From NCBI GenBank assembly GCA_015680685.1, contig MNCI01034881.1:27426-91425 (forward strand): a DNA stretch of 64,000 nucleotides, read 5' to 3'. The notes under the pieces were generated by a model. It made no database searches, had not been told where the DNA came from, and saw only the letters and a list, made by a program, of their open reading frames with translations. Below, in pieces: positions 22,301-35,320 of the stretch (position 1 is the first letter of the stretch; the number at the start of each line of letters is the position of its first letter). This stretch comes from Gnetum montanum. Taxonomy: Eukaryota; Streptophyta; Gnetopsida; Gnetales; Gnetaceae. Made by a program: the position numbers and the translations under genes.

Positions 22301-25300
22301 TTAGGTTGGGAAGACAAAGACCATTCTAACACAAGGTTTTGCTGGTTATATTTTGGTGTATGAAAGTGCTTATAGTCTATGGAATTCGACCAAGTCATGT
22401 GTGAACGCTCGTGATTCGCATGGTTGGGTGTAGGGGTACCTCGTTGCTCATCAAGTGTCTAGGAAAGAGTGATAGGCTTTAGACCATAGTTTTATTGTTT
22501 GTTAGATCCACAAAAGGTTGAGGAGTACTCCTCATTTGTTTCATTTTGAGAGGACTTGGTTAATCAAACCTTGGATCTAGCTAATGGTGACAATAATTTG
22601 GGAGATGTACTAGGCATAGGGGAACCTTTGGGAGTTTCTAAAGGATGAATTGAACCAACTTAAATAGAAGCCTTGTGCCAAAGCTTTTGAAGATAAATTT
22701 TCCTTTCATGCTCATGGGGCTAGGTTGTAGCAATAGCTGGGAGAAATTCAATTTTAGCAGGAGGAAGGAGCAGAGTTGGAGGAAGAGGAACAGGTGATCC
22801 TTAAAAGAGCTTCAAGACCTTTTAGCTGAAGAGAAAACATATTGGAGTCAACATGCTAGGATCACTTAGCTCAAGGAAGGGAAGATAGAAACACAATATT
22901 TTTCTTTGCTATGGCAAAGGTGAGAAGATAAGTGAAGAGGATGATATAGCTCATATAGGGGGTCACCACCATGGTCAACAACCAAGCTATTGCCAAGGTG
23001 ATGCATCGATACAGGGCCGCTATTTGGCGTAAGTGTGGCACCAGGCTGTGTTCAATCTAGATTAGAAGGGTAATTTGGAAGGTGGAGAATATGGTGTTGT
23101 TGAGGCCCTTCATGATGATGGAGTTGAAAGGAGAGATGCAACTATGAAAACAAACAAAGTTCTAGGTTTAGACAAATGGCTAATTGAATTTTTCAAGGAG
23201 TTTGTAGATATCATGGAGGAAAATATGTTAGATGCATTGAATAGGATGCTACATTGGTAGTAGGTTTGTTGAGAGATTAACTATTCAAGGATAGTTCTCA
23301 TCCCAGAAGTGACTAATCCAATGTGCCATTATAGTTTTGGCCTATTGGGGTTTGCAATACCCTGCTTTGACTTTTTACAAAAATGCTTGTTCATCGTCTG
23401 GCCTTGATGATGCCAAAGTTGGTTGGGGGGCATCATGTAGGTTTTGTCAAAGGGCATTTTTTGCAGGACCAGGTCATACTCCTACTTGAAATCCTACACT
23501 TGTGGAATATAGGGTACCCAGGGATGTGCATTGAGTTGCATATTATGAAGGATTATGATATTGTCAGTTGGGAGGTGTTGTGGGAGATTATGTTGTGCAA
23601 GGGGTTTGATCCCAAGTTTGTGAATCTATAGATCCAATTGCATGCTTCACGGAGTTACTCCTTTGATATTGATGGTTGACTTTGGGGCTTTGCCAAATTG
23701 GGCTAGGGGCTTCGATAGGGGGATCCCCTTTCCCTGCTCTTATTCATTATTGCCATGGACATTTTACAAATATACTACCAGGTAGAGGGGTTAAGAGGTT
23801 TGGAGATTATAGGGGTTGAATGCCTAGATAAACATTATGCTGATGATACTATTTCTATTTTCATGTGTGGATGATCTATAGGCCCTTGCACTTAATCAAA
23901 CATTGGATCAAATGGCCCAAGAGGTGGGTCTTGAGCTAAATCGAGCAAATTTGATGTTTCATTTTGCGAATGCTAATGATTAGGCTAAGGGTAGGATCTC
24001 CTAGATACTGGAAATCTTTCCAGGCACAAAACAAGACTCTTATCTAGGAATGTCAATTTTTTCTTGCCATAGAAATCGTATGGGTCAGCCTTGCTACAAA
24101 AACTACAATAGCATATCAGCCACTAGACCAATCGATTCCTAACAAGAAAAACAAGGATTATGTTGGCTTCTTCCATTCCCATGATGATTGCCTATTTCAC
24201 TACTTCCATGGATTTCCCCCCGATAAAGATCATCCTCAAAGTTGATCAAATCATTCAAAAATTTGTCTATTTGTGGGGCAAGTGGGGGAGAAATTGCACC
24301 TCATCTGCTAGGAAAACGTTGCAAGGACAATGGAGGCAAATGAGCTTGGCTTGTTGAAATTCCATGATGAGATAATCATGGGATATCAAGCATGGTTAAT
24401 AGAATGTTACTAGAGTGTTTGGCCTAGTGGATACATATTATCTGCCAAATGTACTAGTAGTGGGAGGTTGGGACATGGGGGTTGCTAGTGTGGTAGGCTA
24501 TGTGTAGACATGCTGGAAAGATGATATAAAAAGGCCTTCTATGGAGACCACCTAGAGATATTATTCATACTAAGTACCCCATGATGCAAGGGTGGAGATC
24601 TATCTAGAAGGGAAGATTGCCAGAGAAAGTGAAAGTTTTTGTTTGGATAATTAAGCAAGTTGTGCTTCTAGTGAAAAATTTCCTTAGGGCTTGAGGATTA
24701 AAAATTAATCATCTTTGTCCCTTATGTCTAAAGGATCCTGAAATGGTAAATCATTTTGTGTACCAGTGCTCTTATTCACTCGACACTTGGTGGGCGGTTG
24801 TGTTATTACCACTGGTCAACTTGGATGGAGACTCTAAAGAAACTACGGTGTTGTGGTCCTTGTGGAAGCCTAGGAATAATTGGATCTTTAGGGCCAAACA
24901 TCCCCCTTAGTAGTCATAAGTGGCTGCACTTGGGGCCTAACTGTGGTAGGAAGTTTTGGTGACAATGGGTTGGATGCAGATTTTTAAGCCCTCAAGCATT
25001 GTTTTCCAAGTGAATCTTATGCTATGGAAAATGGTGGAATAGGTGAGATGGGTGGAGCTTTTGCCCAGTCTAGAAGGGGACCTCAAGCTAGCAGATGGTA
25101 CATTCTTCACCAATTGAATTGGGGATGAGATGACATTTTGGGGTGTCAAGATTTTGTTAACAAAGTTGATGTTGTTGGTGTCTTTAGGGCTTTTGGCAGA
25201 AGGGGAAACAATTCTTCTAGTTTTATACAACCTTTAGCATAGAAAAGATTTTTTAGGATGGTGGTCCCTAAAACAACAAGAAAACATGTGCCAAATTCAA

Positions 25301-25350
25301 CATTATTACAACTCTACTAGGAGGTGGTGGTGTTGATTAATAGGTTTTTG
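22300..25350 (+). mobile_element. Degenerate L1-type LINE remnant
   Basis: Fragments in the order of a plant LINE ORF2 are visible. KTNKVLGLDKWLIEFFKEF (about 23145) matches the usual fingers region. LVHRLALMMPKLVGGHHVGF and FVKGHFLQDQVILL (23385-23500) match the RT region, with DYDIVSWEVLWEIM where the first Asp block is expected. Near 24640, EKVKVFVW and a later Cys/His cluster (CPLCLKDPEMVNHFVYQC) match the zinc-binding region after RT. Many stops and shifts are present. The right end abuts the minus-strand Athila near 25350. Confidence 0.75.
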
Positions 25351-27210
25351 GTTCATTTAGGGAGTTGAGCTAGGCTCCTAGGAATACATTTTCTTGGCAA
25401 ACCTTCAACAAGTCCTTTTTTAGATGGTATGCATGAGCATCTATCTGAAGTTTGGTTTGAAGCTATTGAAAAGCTTCATCTCTGGTGAGTTCATGTTAAG
25501 GAAAGCTAGATTAGCAAGTTGGGCCCTTAATTGGGCAACTTCTATCGTCAAGCATTGAAAATTCGCTTGAGCTACTTCAAGTTGTCCCTCCAAGATGAGA
25601 CACTTTCCCCTTGATAAGAGCAGCTCCAATTGGGTTGCATTAATGTTATCTAGAAGATCAAAGACATTCGGAAGTGGTTGTCTAGTTCCGACCAGTTGAG
25701 CCAAAAATTCTTCATATTGGGCTGCATTGATCCTACTACGTGAGGTTCTTGTAGATGTCTATACATCTTCAAGTCCATGTACATCCAGTACAAGTGCTGT
25801 TGGTGCATTAAGGACCATAGCAATTGTGTTAGCAACCACTTTAGCCATAATTTCTTGTCCCTGGTGCTGCATCACCAGGATAGTCACCTCCTCTCCATCC
25901 TCCAAGTGTACTGAAAAAGTAGCAGCATTCCTTGAAATTTTAGGAAATAATTGTTGGGTGGAGACCATTACTTCTCAAACACTAGGATCAGTTCTTGTAG
26001 GTACTTGTGTTCGGGTGAGTAAAAAAATTAGCCCTGATCCCTCTAGTAGACTCACCGATTGAGCCACTTGCTCTAGATGGCTCATCGCAGGGTGATAGAT
26101 TGAAGGGTTTTCCCCTCCATTAGTTCCTATAGATTACTCTTGTTGACTCAACAACGATTTTTGGATTTCATGTATGTGTTCTACGATTATTTGCAAGCCC
26201 GACCTTGTTGTTTGCACATGTAGTGAAGGTGGTTTCTTCTCTTGCTGAAGTCATGTGGTGGCGGGAGTCTTATCCTTCATTATCTCCCACCATGAGGCAA
26301 TCAGGACGTGTCAAAGTGTGTCATTGGTGTATTGTGCTATCCTTGCCCATTTTCACAATTTTTTGATTAAGCAAGGAAAGGGTAGAGCTCATCTTCCATG
26401 TTTCCTTTCAGCGAACCTTTTTTCAATTTCTAGAAACAACAATTGTGGAAGGCTGACTAGAAATTTTTTTCTTAAAGTGGCACATGCACGAGCAGAGAAG
26501 GAAGTGATCTTGCTAGGTCTTACTATTGGATTCAAATGGTAAGATGGAGTTTTAGAATATACCCTCTTTGCGATGGCTAAAGTGCCAAACTCCTTGTGAT
26601 CTACCCCATAGCACTGCTTGATCCACTCTCCTTTTACCTCAAGATCTGATTACGTAGGGATCTCCACCACATCAGCTCCAAACTTTGGCAACCCCAGAGC
26701 TTGTGAGATTGATTCCATAGAATAAGAGACATAAATGTTTTTGATTCTTACTCTAGATCCCAATTGCCAATTTTTCTAGAAGAGGTAAGTCTCTCCTAAA
26801 TACCATTCACCACTAGATGTGATGATTGGCCACATAAGAGAGTTTTGCAATTGGGGTTTCACATCTTCTAGTGCATTCTCTAGAAATGATATGAAGTTCA
26901 ACTCCAGCAGGACCATTCGTTGCACCTTCCTCAGCCTAATAGCATCAAGACATGCCTAGGTCAGAGTGACCTCAAGCTATGGCGCTATCACTAGAGTCTC
27001 ATCCCCATGAGATTGTTCGTTAGGGATCTCCTCTTTAGGAATCTAATGAACATAGTCCACATCAGGTCATTCGTAGAGGGGGCCAGTTCCATGGGAGCCC
27101 TTCATGTGCTCTAGATGTCACACACCTTGTCCTCTTCTTGTTCTTAATCACTTGTCCCTTGGTTGGGATAGTCCTTCTCCCCTTGGATGCCTTGATTTGG
27201 GTGCCATCTA
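25350..27210 (-). pseudogene. 3' gene of the minus-strand Athila (truncated)
   Basis: This is the reverse-complement counterpart of the plus-strand gene at 18501-20350, with the same order of LGLP-type domain and coiled-coil start (HGQEIMAKVV segment near 25850, QLVGTRQPLPNVFDLLDN near 25660). The frame is broken by stops, and the C-terminal coiled coil is cut off near 25350. Confidence 0.6.
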
Positions 27211-27621
27211 CAATCAAGCATAACCATGAATTAAAATGTGCACAAGTTTCTCGAAATAACACTCATAAACCTTCTGATTTTAACCAAGTTATGATACTGG
27301 CCTATGCATACCATCATATTTTCTGAAGTCTAGTTGAGGGGTTAGGAAAAAAAACAATAAGGCATGAGTTGTAATTTAGACTATTGTTTTTGTTCCTTCC
27401 CTTAAGAGGTGTTAAGTATTTAATAATTTTAATGATCATATTGTAAACCTCACCCCCCATGACTGAGAGCATACCTCTAGGTGCGAAAGAGGGAAAGGAT
27501 AGGTTGATTAGGACTCGCGGTAGAAAACATAAGTGCTTGGAAAGAAGAGGTGAGGTGGAAAAATGGAAAAACTTCCTTAACTTTTGTGCAAAATGGCCAC
27601 AAATGCATAGCACAATGGTGG

Positions 27622-27629
27622 TATATATA
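27622..27629 (-). promoter_or_regulatory. Internal TATA-like element, minus-strand Athila copy
   Basis: On the minus strand GCTATATATACC is followed by ACCATTGTGCTATGCATT. This matches the plus-strand copy at 18109-18116 and the sequence around it, so the element predates the split of the two copies. Confidence 0.4.
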
Positions 27630-27659
27630 GCTTTTTCTTTTTCACTACATTGATGGGGC

Positions 27660-28900
27660 TACGTATACATGGCTGCGTATATGTAGGGGGCTACATATAC
27701 GAGGCCTAGTTGACACAAGGGTGCTACAATTGTTGACCAGCATTGACTAAAGAATAAAAAGCCTGAAACGTTGAATTAGAATGTCAAATTGGGGTGATTT
27801 AAGAATTGAGAGACTAGGGACTCAATTAATAGAAAGAGGAAGGTAAGTGGGGTGAGAAAAAGAGTCAAAGGTAGGAGAATGTTGTGAGAAAGAACTCTGC
27901 GGAGAAGAATTTGGGTGATCAGTTAACACAGAAATAATCAACCAACAATATCAAGAGGATGGGAGATTAACGAATAAAACCAAGGGATATGCAAGTGGGT
28001 CCTCCCCATGGTAGGTAATAGCCTTAGTAGCCCTTGCATATCATCAACACCGGAGTCCGTGAGCCTTAGAGTCAATGAACAGTGACCATGAGTTAATACT
28101 CACATCCATGAGAACCCACCGAAGCATTAGGAGTTCATGTAGATCATGAAAAACCATCAAAACATAAGACCAGTAGCGAGGTGAGTCATGGAGAGAAATG
28201 GATGAAGAGAGATAAGTGAAAATTGGAATTCTAGTTATTGGTCACATGAAACCCTGTGTGAAGTTTGTGGTTAAGTGACATAGTAGGACCCTTCCTGAGT
28301 TAAGACCCAAAACCAACCACATACAATGACATTGCAGCATCATGTGAAGACTCATCCATCCCTAGGAGTACAATCGTGCATTCACAAATAACCATCACTC
28401 CAACATGCATGACAGAAAGGAAGTGAAAATGGGACTAAGTTAGAGGGGATGAAGCAAGTCCCATAACTAGTGCTTGTGGCCCATTAGAGGTGGTCTAAGG
28501 GGTGTTCTTTGAATTCCCATATAGTTGTTATTTTATTTTTATTTTTATTTTGATGGAAAACACACCATGTAAGGACCCATGCATTTTTGCATGTGGTCTA
28601 AGGGGTGTGCTTTGAATCCCCATGTGTTGTTTTTTTTCTTTTTTGTTTTTGTGTTTTTGCGATGAGGACCATACCATGGAAATTAAACAAACACACACAC
28701 ACATATAAATAAGCAAAAAAATAAATAGAAAAATAAATAAAGAAAGAAAAAATAAGTAAAAATGGGCAAACATAAGAACAATGTTGGAAAACAAAAAAGT
28801 TCCAAAAATAGGGAGGAGCTTAGTAGAGTGGGTTAGCATGGAGAACGATCTTCCCCACAACTAGGCTGGAAGGAGGAGACTCAAAAAATGGAACGAGGTT
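27660..28900 (-). other. Athila spacer, minus-strand copy
   Basis: Counterpart of 16451-18100, with no supported frame. It contains AT-rich simple sequence (28680-28760) and a CA-repeat near 28690. Confidence 0.5.
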
Positions 28901-29062
28901 ATCCTTGTGATGATAAGGTAGTAGTACTAGTTTGATGGAGTTCACAGAAAGGTTTTAATTGTTGCCCATTGACTAACTATGTTCTCATGGGTTCCTCAAG
29001 TTTTTGTATAAGCAAGGCCCCAAATGGGAATGTGTTGGAGATAATATAGGGTCCCTCCCACA
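28900..29062 (-). pseudogene. pol: Integrase C-terminal end, minus Athila (left of element D)
   Basis: The reverse complement reads through GAGGGACCCTATATTATC and on to the pol end, matching 16294-16450. Joined across the D insertion it continues at 38286. The break falls in the codons before WEGPY. Confidence 0.75.
29058..29062. repeat. Target-site duplication of element D, left copy (CCACA)
   Basis: CCACA directly precedes the 5' LTR and is repeated at 38281-38285. The undisturbed Athila copy has the single equivalent site at 16289-16293 (TATGG on that strand, one base different). Confidence 0.95.
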
Positions 29063-30763
29063 TGAAAACACCACAAAATTTTGGCCTAGCACTTTCAAAC
29101 AAGATTTACGTTAAGTCATGCAACTGCCCAAGCATGAGTACATCATGACCAAAATTGGAGGCCTCTGAGACAGCCCCCGATGGTTCATGATTCAATAGGA
29201 AAGGTCCCCCCTGGGGCTCACAGGTGACTTGGTTTTGGCTAAGTATACTTTGGCTACATTTTCTTACATTGCACAGTGTAAGGATCAGCGTCACCAACAT
29301 TTGGAGCCCCAAAATTGAGCCAAAATAGGCCAAAATTGAGCACAAGGACCCCCCATGATATTCACCAAGGCCCCTAGTAGCTCCCAGCCTCCAGAAAATC
29401 AAAATTTGGGCCTCAAATATGCCATTTTGACTTGGTGACGCTGGGGTTACTTTTCAGACGCTACACAGCATAAGGATCAGCGTCACCAACTTTTGGAGCC
29501 CCAAAACTAAGCAAAAGTAAGCCGAAATTTATCATAAGGACCCCCCATGACCTCCACCAAGGACCCCAACAACTCCAAGCCTCCAAAAAATTAAAATTTG
29601 GCCCTCAAATATGTCATTTTTAGATGGTGACGCTGGGGTTACTTTTTTAGACGCTGCACAGCGTAAGCACAACGTAATCAACCAAAATAGGGCCAAAATG
29701 ACACCCAAATCAGCCCAAATTTCGCACACAGAACCCTCATGACCCATGGCATGTAGATCCACTTCAAAAATGGGTCTCACAGGTTAAAAATGGGTTCAAA
29801 ATGCACTATTTTCAGGTCATATGATGTTATTCATGCTGACATGCTTCCAGTAGCTTAAACCCAGCATAAACACTTTCATACGCTGGACGCTGGATGCTGG
29901 ACACCAGATGTTGATAGCAAAATAGGCTATACACATATCAAAGGTAGATCCACACATGCTGGAGGCTATGGTAGCCCAAAAATAGCACAGAACTGCAGAT
30001 CCAGAGGCCAGACACCTAGATCCATGCTTGTATATTAACATTTGTTGCATTTTTGACATTTTTTTATGTTTCAGGTTCTTACGCTGGGCATTACGCATGC
30101 TAGTGTAAGAGATCAATGCACACACCTATCACCTGATCCAAATTTTTCTCACCTCGCAGCCATGGATCTTCACACAGATCTGCATCCCATGCATCAAAAC
30201 CATATAAATACCTTGATTTTCCACTAGATCGAGGTGGGAAAATTTAATCACGGAGCATCCTGTACACTTTGTAAGCTGAACATTCCAGGATGGGCATCAA
30301 ACTTGGTCACACTGAGCAAGGGCAATCTTGGTCACACTACAAAACCTACAACCAGAAACCTATATTCCCCAGCATCCATTCACATCGGGGCTAAACGTCC
30401 ACCTTGCAATCATTCTGCAACTACGTTCTGACCGGTGCACTTCTTTGTAATTTTCAATCAATACAAATAGTTACAATTTTTCCAATCATATTTATAGTTT
30501 ACATTATTTTCTGTTTACACTATTTACACCTTGTTTTCACTTGTCCACATTTACATTTGCATTTGTTTACAATAACCTGGCACATTGCCATTGCGTACGC
30601 TAGGGGAAGTCCTTGTTAGATCTGCATGCAGACCATCTAAAGAACTCTACCTTCATTTATTTCTAGCTTGTCCTTGCGTGAAGGTAGGGTCTACTGTATC
30701 TCTCCAGAGATCTTTAGGCATTCATTTTCTTCCAGCCTTACGCTGAAAAGTTTGGACAGTATA
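29063..30763 (+). repeat. 5' LTR of element D
   Basis: It starts TGAAAACACCACAAAATTTT and ends GGACAGTATA (terminal CA mutated to TA). TATA box TATAAATA lies at 30203-30210. About 110-bp blocks containing GGTGACGCTGGGGTTACTTTT recur (about 29260-29700). It is roughly 100 bp shorter than the 3' LTR. Confidence 0.92.
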
Positions 30764-30769
30764 GTAAAA

Positions 30770-30788
30770 TGGTGCTATAAGGAGGGCT
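30770..30788 (+). promoter_or_regulatory. Primer-binding site of element D
   Basis: TGGTGCTATAAGGAGGGCT follows the LTR by 6 bp. The same signal, TGGCGCTAGAAGGAGGGCC, occurs in element B (62282-62264), and a variant occurs in C (43584-43602). I cannot name the tRNA from the sequence alone. Confidence 0.75.
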
Positions 30789-30864
30789 GAACTTATTTCC
30801 TATTTAATCAAAACACTGATCATGTTACCTATTTAAATGCTACCCAAACCAAGTGCTAAAACCA

Positions 30865-30990
30865 CACTGCTATAGTGCTCACACTACTATAGTGTTGATG
30901 CTGCTACAGTGCTTATGCTGCTACAATGCTCATGCTGCTACAGTGTTCATGCTGCTATAGTGCTCACGTTGCTATAGTATCGCTACAGTG
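30865..30990. repeat. 17-bp tandem repeat in the leader of element D
   Basis: About seven units of GCTGCTACAGTGTTCAT and variants. The unit contains CTATAG/CTACAG half-palindromes. It lies in the untranslated leader between the primer-binding site and gag. Confidence 0.85.
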
Positions 30991-31034
30991 TTTTTTTAAC
31001 AAAAATACACAAAATGCATCCGTTTCAAAGCTAA

Positions 31035-31184
31035 ATTCACTATAATTCACACCTAGATAAATTTTCAGTGTTCATACGTAGGACACTTAGACAAATTTTT
31101 AGTGTTCACATGCTGGACACTTAGAAAAATTTTTATTGTTCACACGCTAGGCACTTAGACAAATTTTTAGTATTCATATGCTGC
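31035..31184. repeat. About 36-bp tandem repeat in the leader of element D
   Basis: Four diverged units each contain GACACTTAGACAAATTTTTAG and a preceding TTCACACGCTG-like word. Confidence 0.75.
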
Positions 31185-31865
31185 CTGTTGGTCATGCTAA
31201 CATTGGTCACATTGGACAGTTAGTCACACTGGATAGTCCAGTCACATTGCACATGCTGCACACGTAGCCTGAAACACACTCGGCACTTGTTAGCCAGCCC
31301 GTACGCTGCCCCATCACACATCACCATGGAGTCATCTCAGAACTCTAATGCATGCACCTTCGTAATCCTCACACAAGAATAGTACAACTTTATTTGTGTG
31401 AAGATTTAGGCCAACCTTCCCCTTGACACCACAAAATAGGAGGAAAAATGAAACTTTGAGTGCATATACATGGGAGGCCATGAATTCTTCCCCTCTATAT
31501 ATGACATCATCCCCCTTTCTGAGCCTCACCACCAACTCATCTCTTAGCTCCTTCTGGCAAGGAGCCAAAACACATGGTGACCCACTGAGGAGCCCTAAAA
31601 CCAACATGATGTAGATGACTTCAAGGCACAATTTGAACCTAAGGATTTATACCACACCCTCAATCCCCATGCCCATGTTAACCCATCGTTCCACTCATGC
31701 ATGGGACAAATGATTCATCTTCATGCATCAATGAGCACGCAAGCACCGATTTCCTGACATGGACTACCCTTGTCTATGTCCACCTAGTACATACCACACA
31801 TGCAAAAACATGAAGCCCATTTCATCACTTCAGCTCTGCACATCAAGGGTGTCACTTCATAGTTT
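31185..31865 (+). other. Remaining leader and possible gag N-terminus of element D
   Basis: No clean open frame is visible. By comparison with B and C the first part of gag should start here, but stops and shifts obscure it. Confidence 0.4.
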
Positions 31866-34537
31866 TTGGCTAGGCAAGGAACCATACCCCTTGTTCAAAA
31901 ATCCACTCACTTCAACGTGCCACACCCCGCAACCAGAAATCTGAATGTTGTTCCACAGCAACAAATGACAACCCAACAATCTCCCCAACCATCTAATCTA
32001 CCTACCACTCAACCATCTAATCTACCTACCACTCAAGAGTGCACAGAAGCAAAACAATGGTTGCGAGCATTAGCTGACGAGGTAAATCATCTCAAAACCA
32101 CCAACACCAAAGCAGTTAAAGTACTGGACTTCTACCACGATGATCTAATTAACTCTTCAGTGCCACCGTTAGCTTTACCCAAGGGAATCACACTACCCCA
32201 GTTAACCAAGTACAATGGGAAGAGAGATTCGAATGCTCACTTAGTCACATTTCAATCAGAAACTCTATTGCTTCAAGCATGGCCCCACGCAATCTTGTGC
32301 ATGTTCGCTATGTCCTTAATAGGCATAGCCTTAGACTAGTACTGAGCCCTACCATGTAACTCCATATCCTCTCTTGAGGATCTATTACACTAGTTCATTA
32401 CTAGGTTTAAGTAAAACCTAAATCCTGAAGCAACACTAGACACTCTGATGTAGGTGAAACAGGCACCACTTGAGCCTGTGCAAAAGTTCATCCAACGATG
32501 GAGTGCAGCCCTTAACGAACTTCATGAGCCCATCCCTAAACCATATTTGCTTACAATTCTAAAGGGAGCCATGAATGACTTTGTTAAGTCAAAGTTGTAC
32601 TACCTAAGCACTCAAACGTGGAGCCAAGTGTTTACACAGATCAAGAACATAGAACAAGCTACACAAACCAGCAATGATCCTGCCTATGTGGCTTACAAGA
32701 ACCAACACATTCCCAAACAAAAGACAACAACAGAAACTATAACCACAAGTAAAAAAACAACAAACACTAGTACCAACCCACCTGCAATGACAAGGGCCAC
32801 CCCAAGGCCCAAATTTTGGTGCAAGGATCACTCTAAGTATACGCTGCTACCCATGCAACCCTCTAAACTACTAGAGAAACTCCTCAAAACTGGGCAAATC
32901 CAATACAAACAAGTAGCGGAGAATGCCTTCCAAAGACATGACAAGTACTACGAGCTACTAAGGAACCCCACCTTAGCAGCACCAAGCAAGCCCCCAATCC
33001 CATGACACTTCAAGTTAGATCAATTCTGTCACTACCACCAAATGTCCGGTCACAATACCAACAACTACCGTGCCTTTTAGGATGATCTTCAGGCAATGAT
33101 AGAATGGGGTCAACTCAACATCAACACCCTAAGTCAACCTAGCACAGATGATGCCTCCTATGTCATAAACTCCATTAGCATAGGAAGCAAGCCCAAACCT
33201 ATGTAGCAAACTTTTGTGATCTGTGTACCTCTCAGCAAGGCAACGATCCCCTCCCCTTCCCAAGCAAGAGGCCTCCCATTGTCATCTAGGTGCCACCTCG
33301 AGCACCTACAAAACCTTTCATGGTCAAAGTAGCACCGCAATCATTTGCCAAGACATTAAACTGGCATGATGCACCAATGAAAACAACAAAGAAACCTTTC
33401 ATTATCAAGGTTCCACAACAAGCTAGTCAAACACCAACGACTCATCCCAAACTACCATTTTTCATAAAGGTGCCACCATGCGATGGCCCCTCACCTACCT
33501 AGAGTCCAACTGTAGGCAACGTCTCTTCTCCCTCAAAAGTCAACCTTGCCAACAACATGGGTAAGCCTACCAAATGATAGTAGAAAAGGACAAACAAACA
33601 ATGAACAACCTCCACACCTAAAACAAAAGCCATACCAAGCAAGCAACAATCGAACACTGGGGCCCCTACCCCTAATCTCAAGCAAACTAGGCCCAATCCC
33701 TCTACGTAGGAGGCCCATCCCTCAACCCACATGAAGGAAGCTGAAGCCAACACGATGACCAACAACACAGACTTCATACCTACACTATCCTAGGTAAAAC
33801 AAATGCTCAAATAGAAGAACACAACGATGAGCTTGTACGACCTAGTCATGACTTCAACTGTTCACCGTGAAGCCTTGGCTCAAACGTTAGCATCCATTCC
33901 TATTATGGAGGACATCCCAACAAATAATGAATCCATCCATGCAATGATTTCACAACACACACCACAAGGATTGGGTTCAAACACCTTAGCCTTCCATGAT
34001 GATGCAGTTAAAGTCAACCCCGAATGAAAGGAGGTCACAACAGCTCCTTTGTCGATCATCATATGTGTTGGGCAATGTACCATTCGCAAAGTGCACATTG
34101 ATGATGGTGTGGCAATAAACGTAGCTTTATACTCTATCATCGACAAACTAGGCATGACAGACGAGATCATGCCAACAAAAACCATGTGTTTAAAATCCTT
34201 CAATGGATCACGTGTCATAGTCAAGGGCACGATTAACCTAGCCTTCATGGTAGGTGAACAATTCCCCACCAGCGGTGAGTTGACTGTCATAGAAGGGATG
34301 CCTAGTTTCAACATGATTCTTGGTAGACCTTGGCTAGCACAACAACAAGCCATTTTCTCACCAATACATCAGGAAATCTACCTTCCATACAAAGGTGGAC
34401 AAGTCATCATACATGGTGATAACATTCCCTTTCAAGCCATCCCCAACATAGACATGTCACAACTCTTGAAAGAAGAATCTCTTGATGGAACACCCATAGC
34501 AACAAATGCAACACCTAGAGATAAAATTCCTGAATGA
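31866..34537 (+). pseudogene. gag: gag-protease of element D (frameshifts and stops)
   Basis: The gag core runs from about 32040 (KQWLRALADEVNHLKTTN) through FYHDDLINSSVPPLALPKG and LTKYNGKRDSNAHLVTFQSE to about 33005. A degraded zinc-knuckle-like segment follows near 33030 (FCHYHQMSGHNTNNY; CDYH..CGH..C in element B). The protease-like domain occupies 34049-34537, with VHIDDGVAINVALYSI at the catalytic Asp and MILGRPWLA near the end. Several stops and frame changes lie between 32338 and 34050. Domain order matches element B gag-protease. Confidence 0.85.
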
Positions 34538-34849
34538 GTGGTAAAAATAGAAAGCCTCTCAGAGCAACCAAAACCTAGCATGCCTCCTAGACCATGTTAG
34601 GCTAGGAAACAACCACACGATCAAGGCTCCACCGTGGCCAAAAACACGGCTAATCCCCACCCACTCTTTACCTTTGTTTGTTGTGCATACATCACCTTAG
34701 TTTGCATTGTACTAGCTTACGCATTTGCATGTGGCCCGAAAAGGNCTTGTGCATTTAGGTTTTGTTTTTAGTAGTTACTACTTCACATTATGTTCTCTAG
34801 TTTCTTCTTTTGCAGGATCACCTAGATGTACATGCATGCATCCACACAT
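34538..34849 (+). other. Short gap of element D where pol is expected; contains an N
   Basis: A candidate donor (TG|GTAAAA, GT at 34541) and a strong acceptor (TTTCTTCTTTTGCAG ending 34815) with ATG 10 nt later (34826) mimic the signals before pol in A and B. The frame after that ATG stops in the array. Single N at 34745. Confidence 0.5.
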
Positions 34850-35320
34850 CGTCCTGGCATCATGACAATAAACTGATACCATAAATTTGTCTTGGCATCA
34901 TGATGACAAACTAATACCACATAGCGGTCCTGGCATCATGATGGTAAACTGATACCACATATTCGTCCTAGCATCATGACTATAAACTAATACCACAGAA
35001 TCGTCCTGGCATCATGACAATAAACTGATACCATAGATTTGTCTTGGCATCATGATGATAAACTAATACCACATAGCGGTCCTGGAATCATGACCTAAAA
35101 TTGATACCACAGATCGTTCGAAATGATAATAAAATACCACACTCTCATTTGATAGAGTTCGCTAAGACTATAAACTAGCTCGCCTCTCCATAGTCTGCCA
35201 TGACTATAAACTAGCATTACATTGTCTGCTACGATGCTAAATTGGCAACGTCCAATAGGTTATGATATAAAACTAATCCACGACAGTCTGCCAAGACTAT
35301 AAACTGGCAACTTCTTCACT
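34850..35320. repeat. Post-coding tandem array of element D (about 38-bp units)
   Basis: About seven near-regular units with TCCTGGCATCATGA and ATAAACTGATACCACA, followed by diverged units with TCTGCTA/GACTATAAACT. The order of unit types is collinear with the post-pol array of element A (8440-8800). Confidence 0.9.

Noticed and set aside
28530-28760. Regulatory AT-rich island
   Set aside because: It is a simple-sequence expansion (T-rich and CA/TA runs) within the Athila spacer; the plus copy has only a shorter T-rich stretch there.
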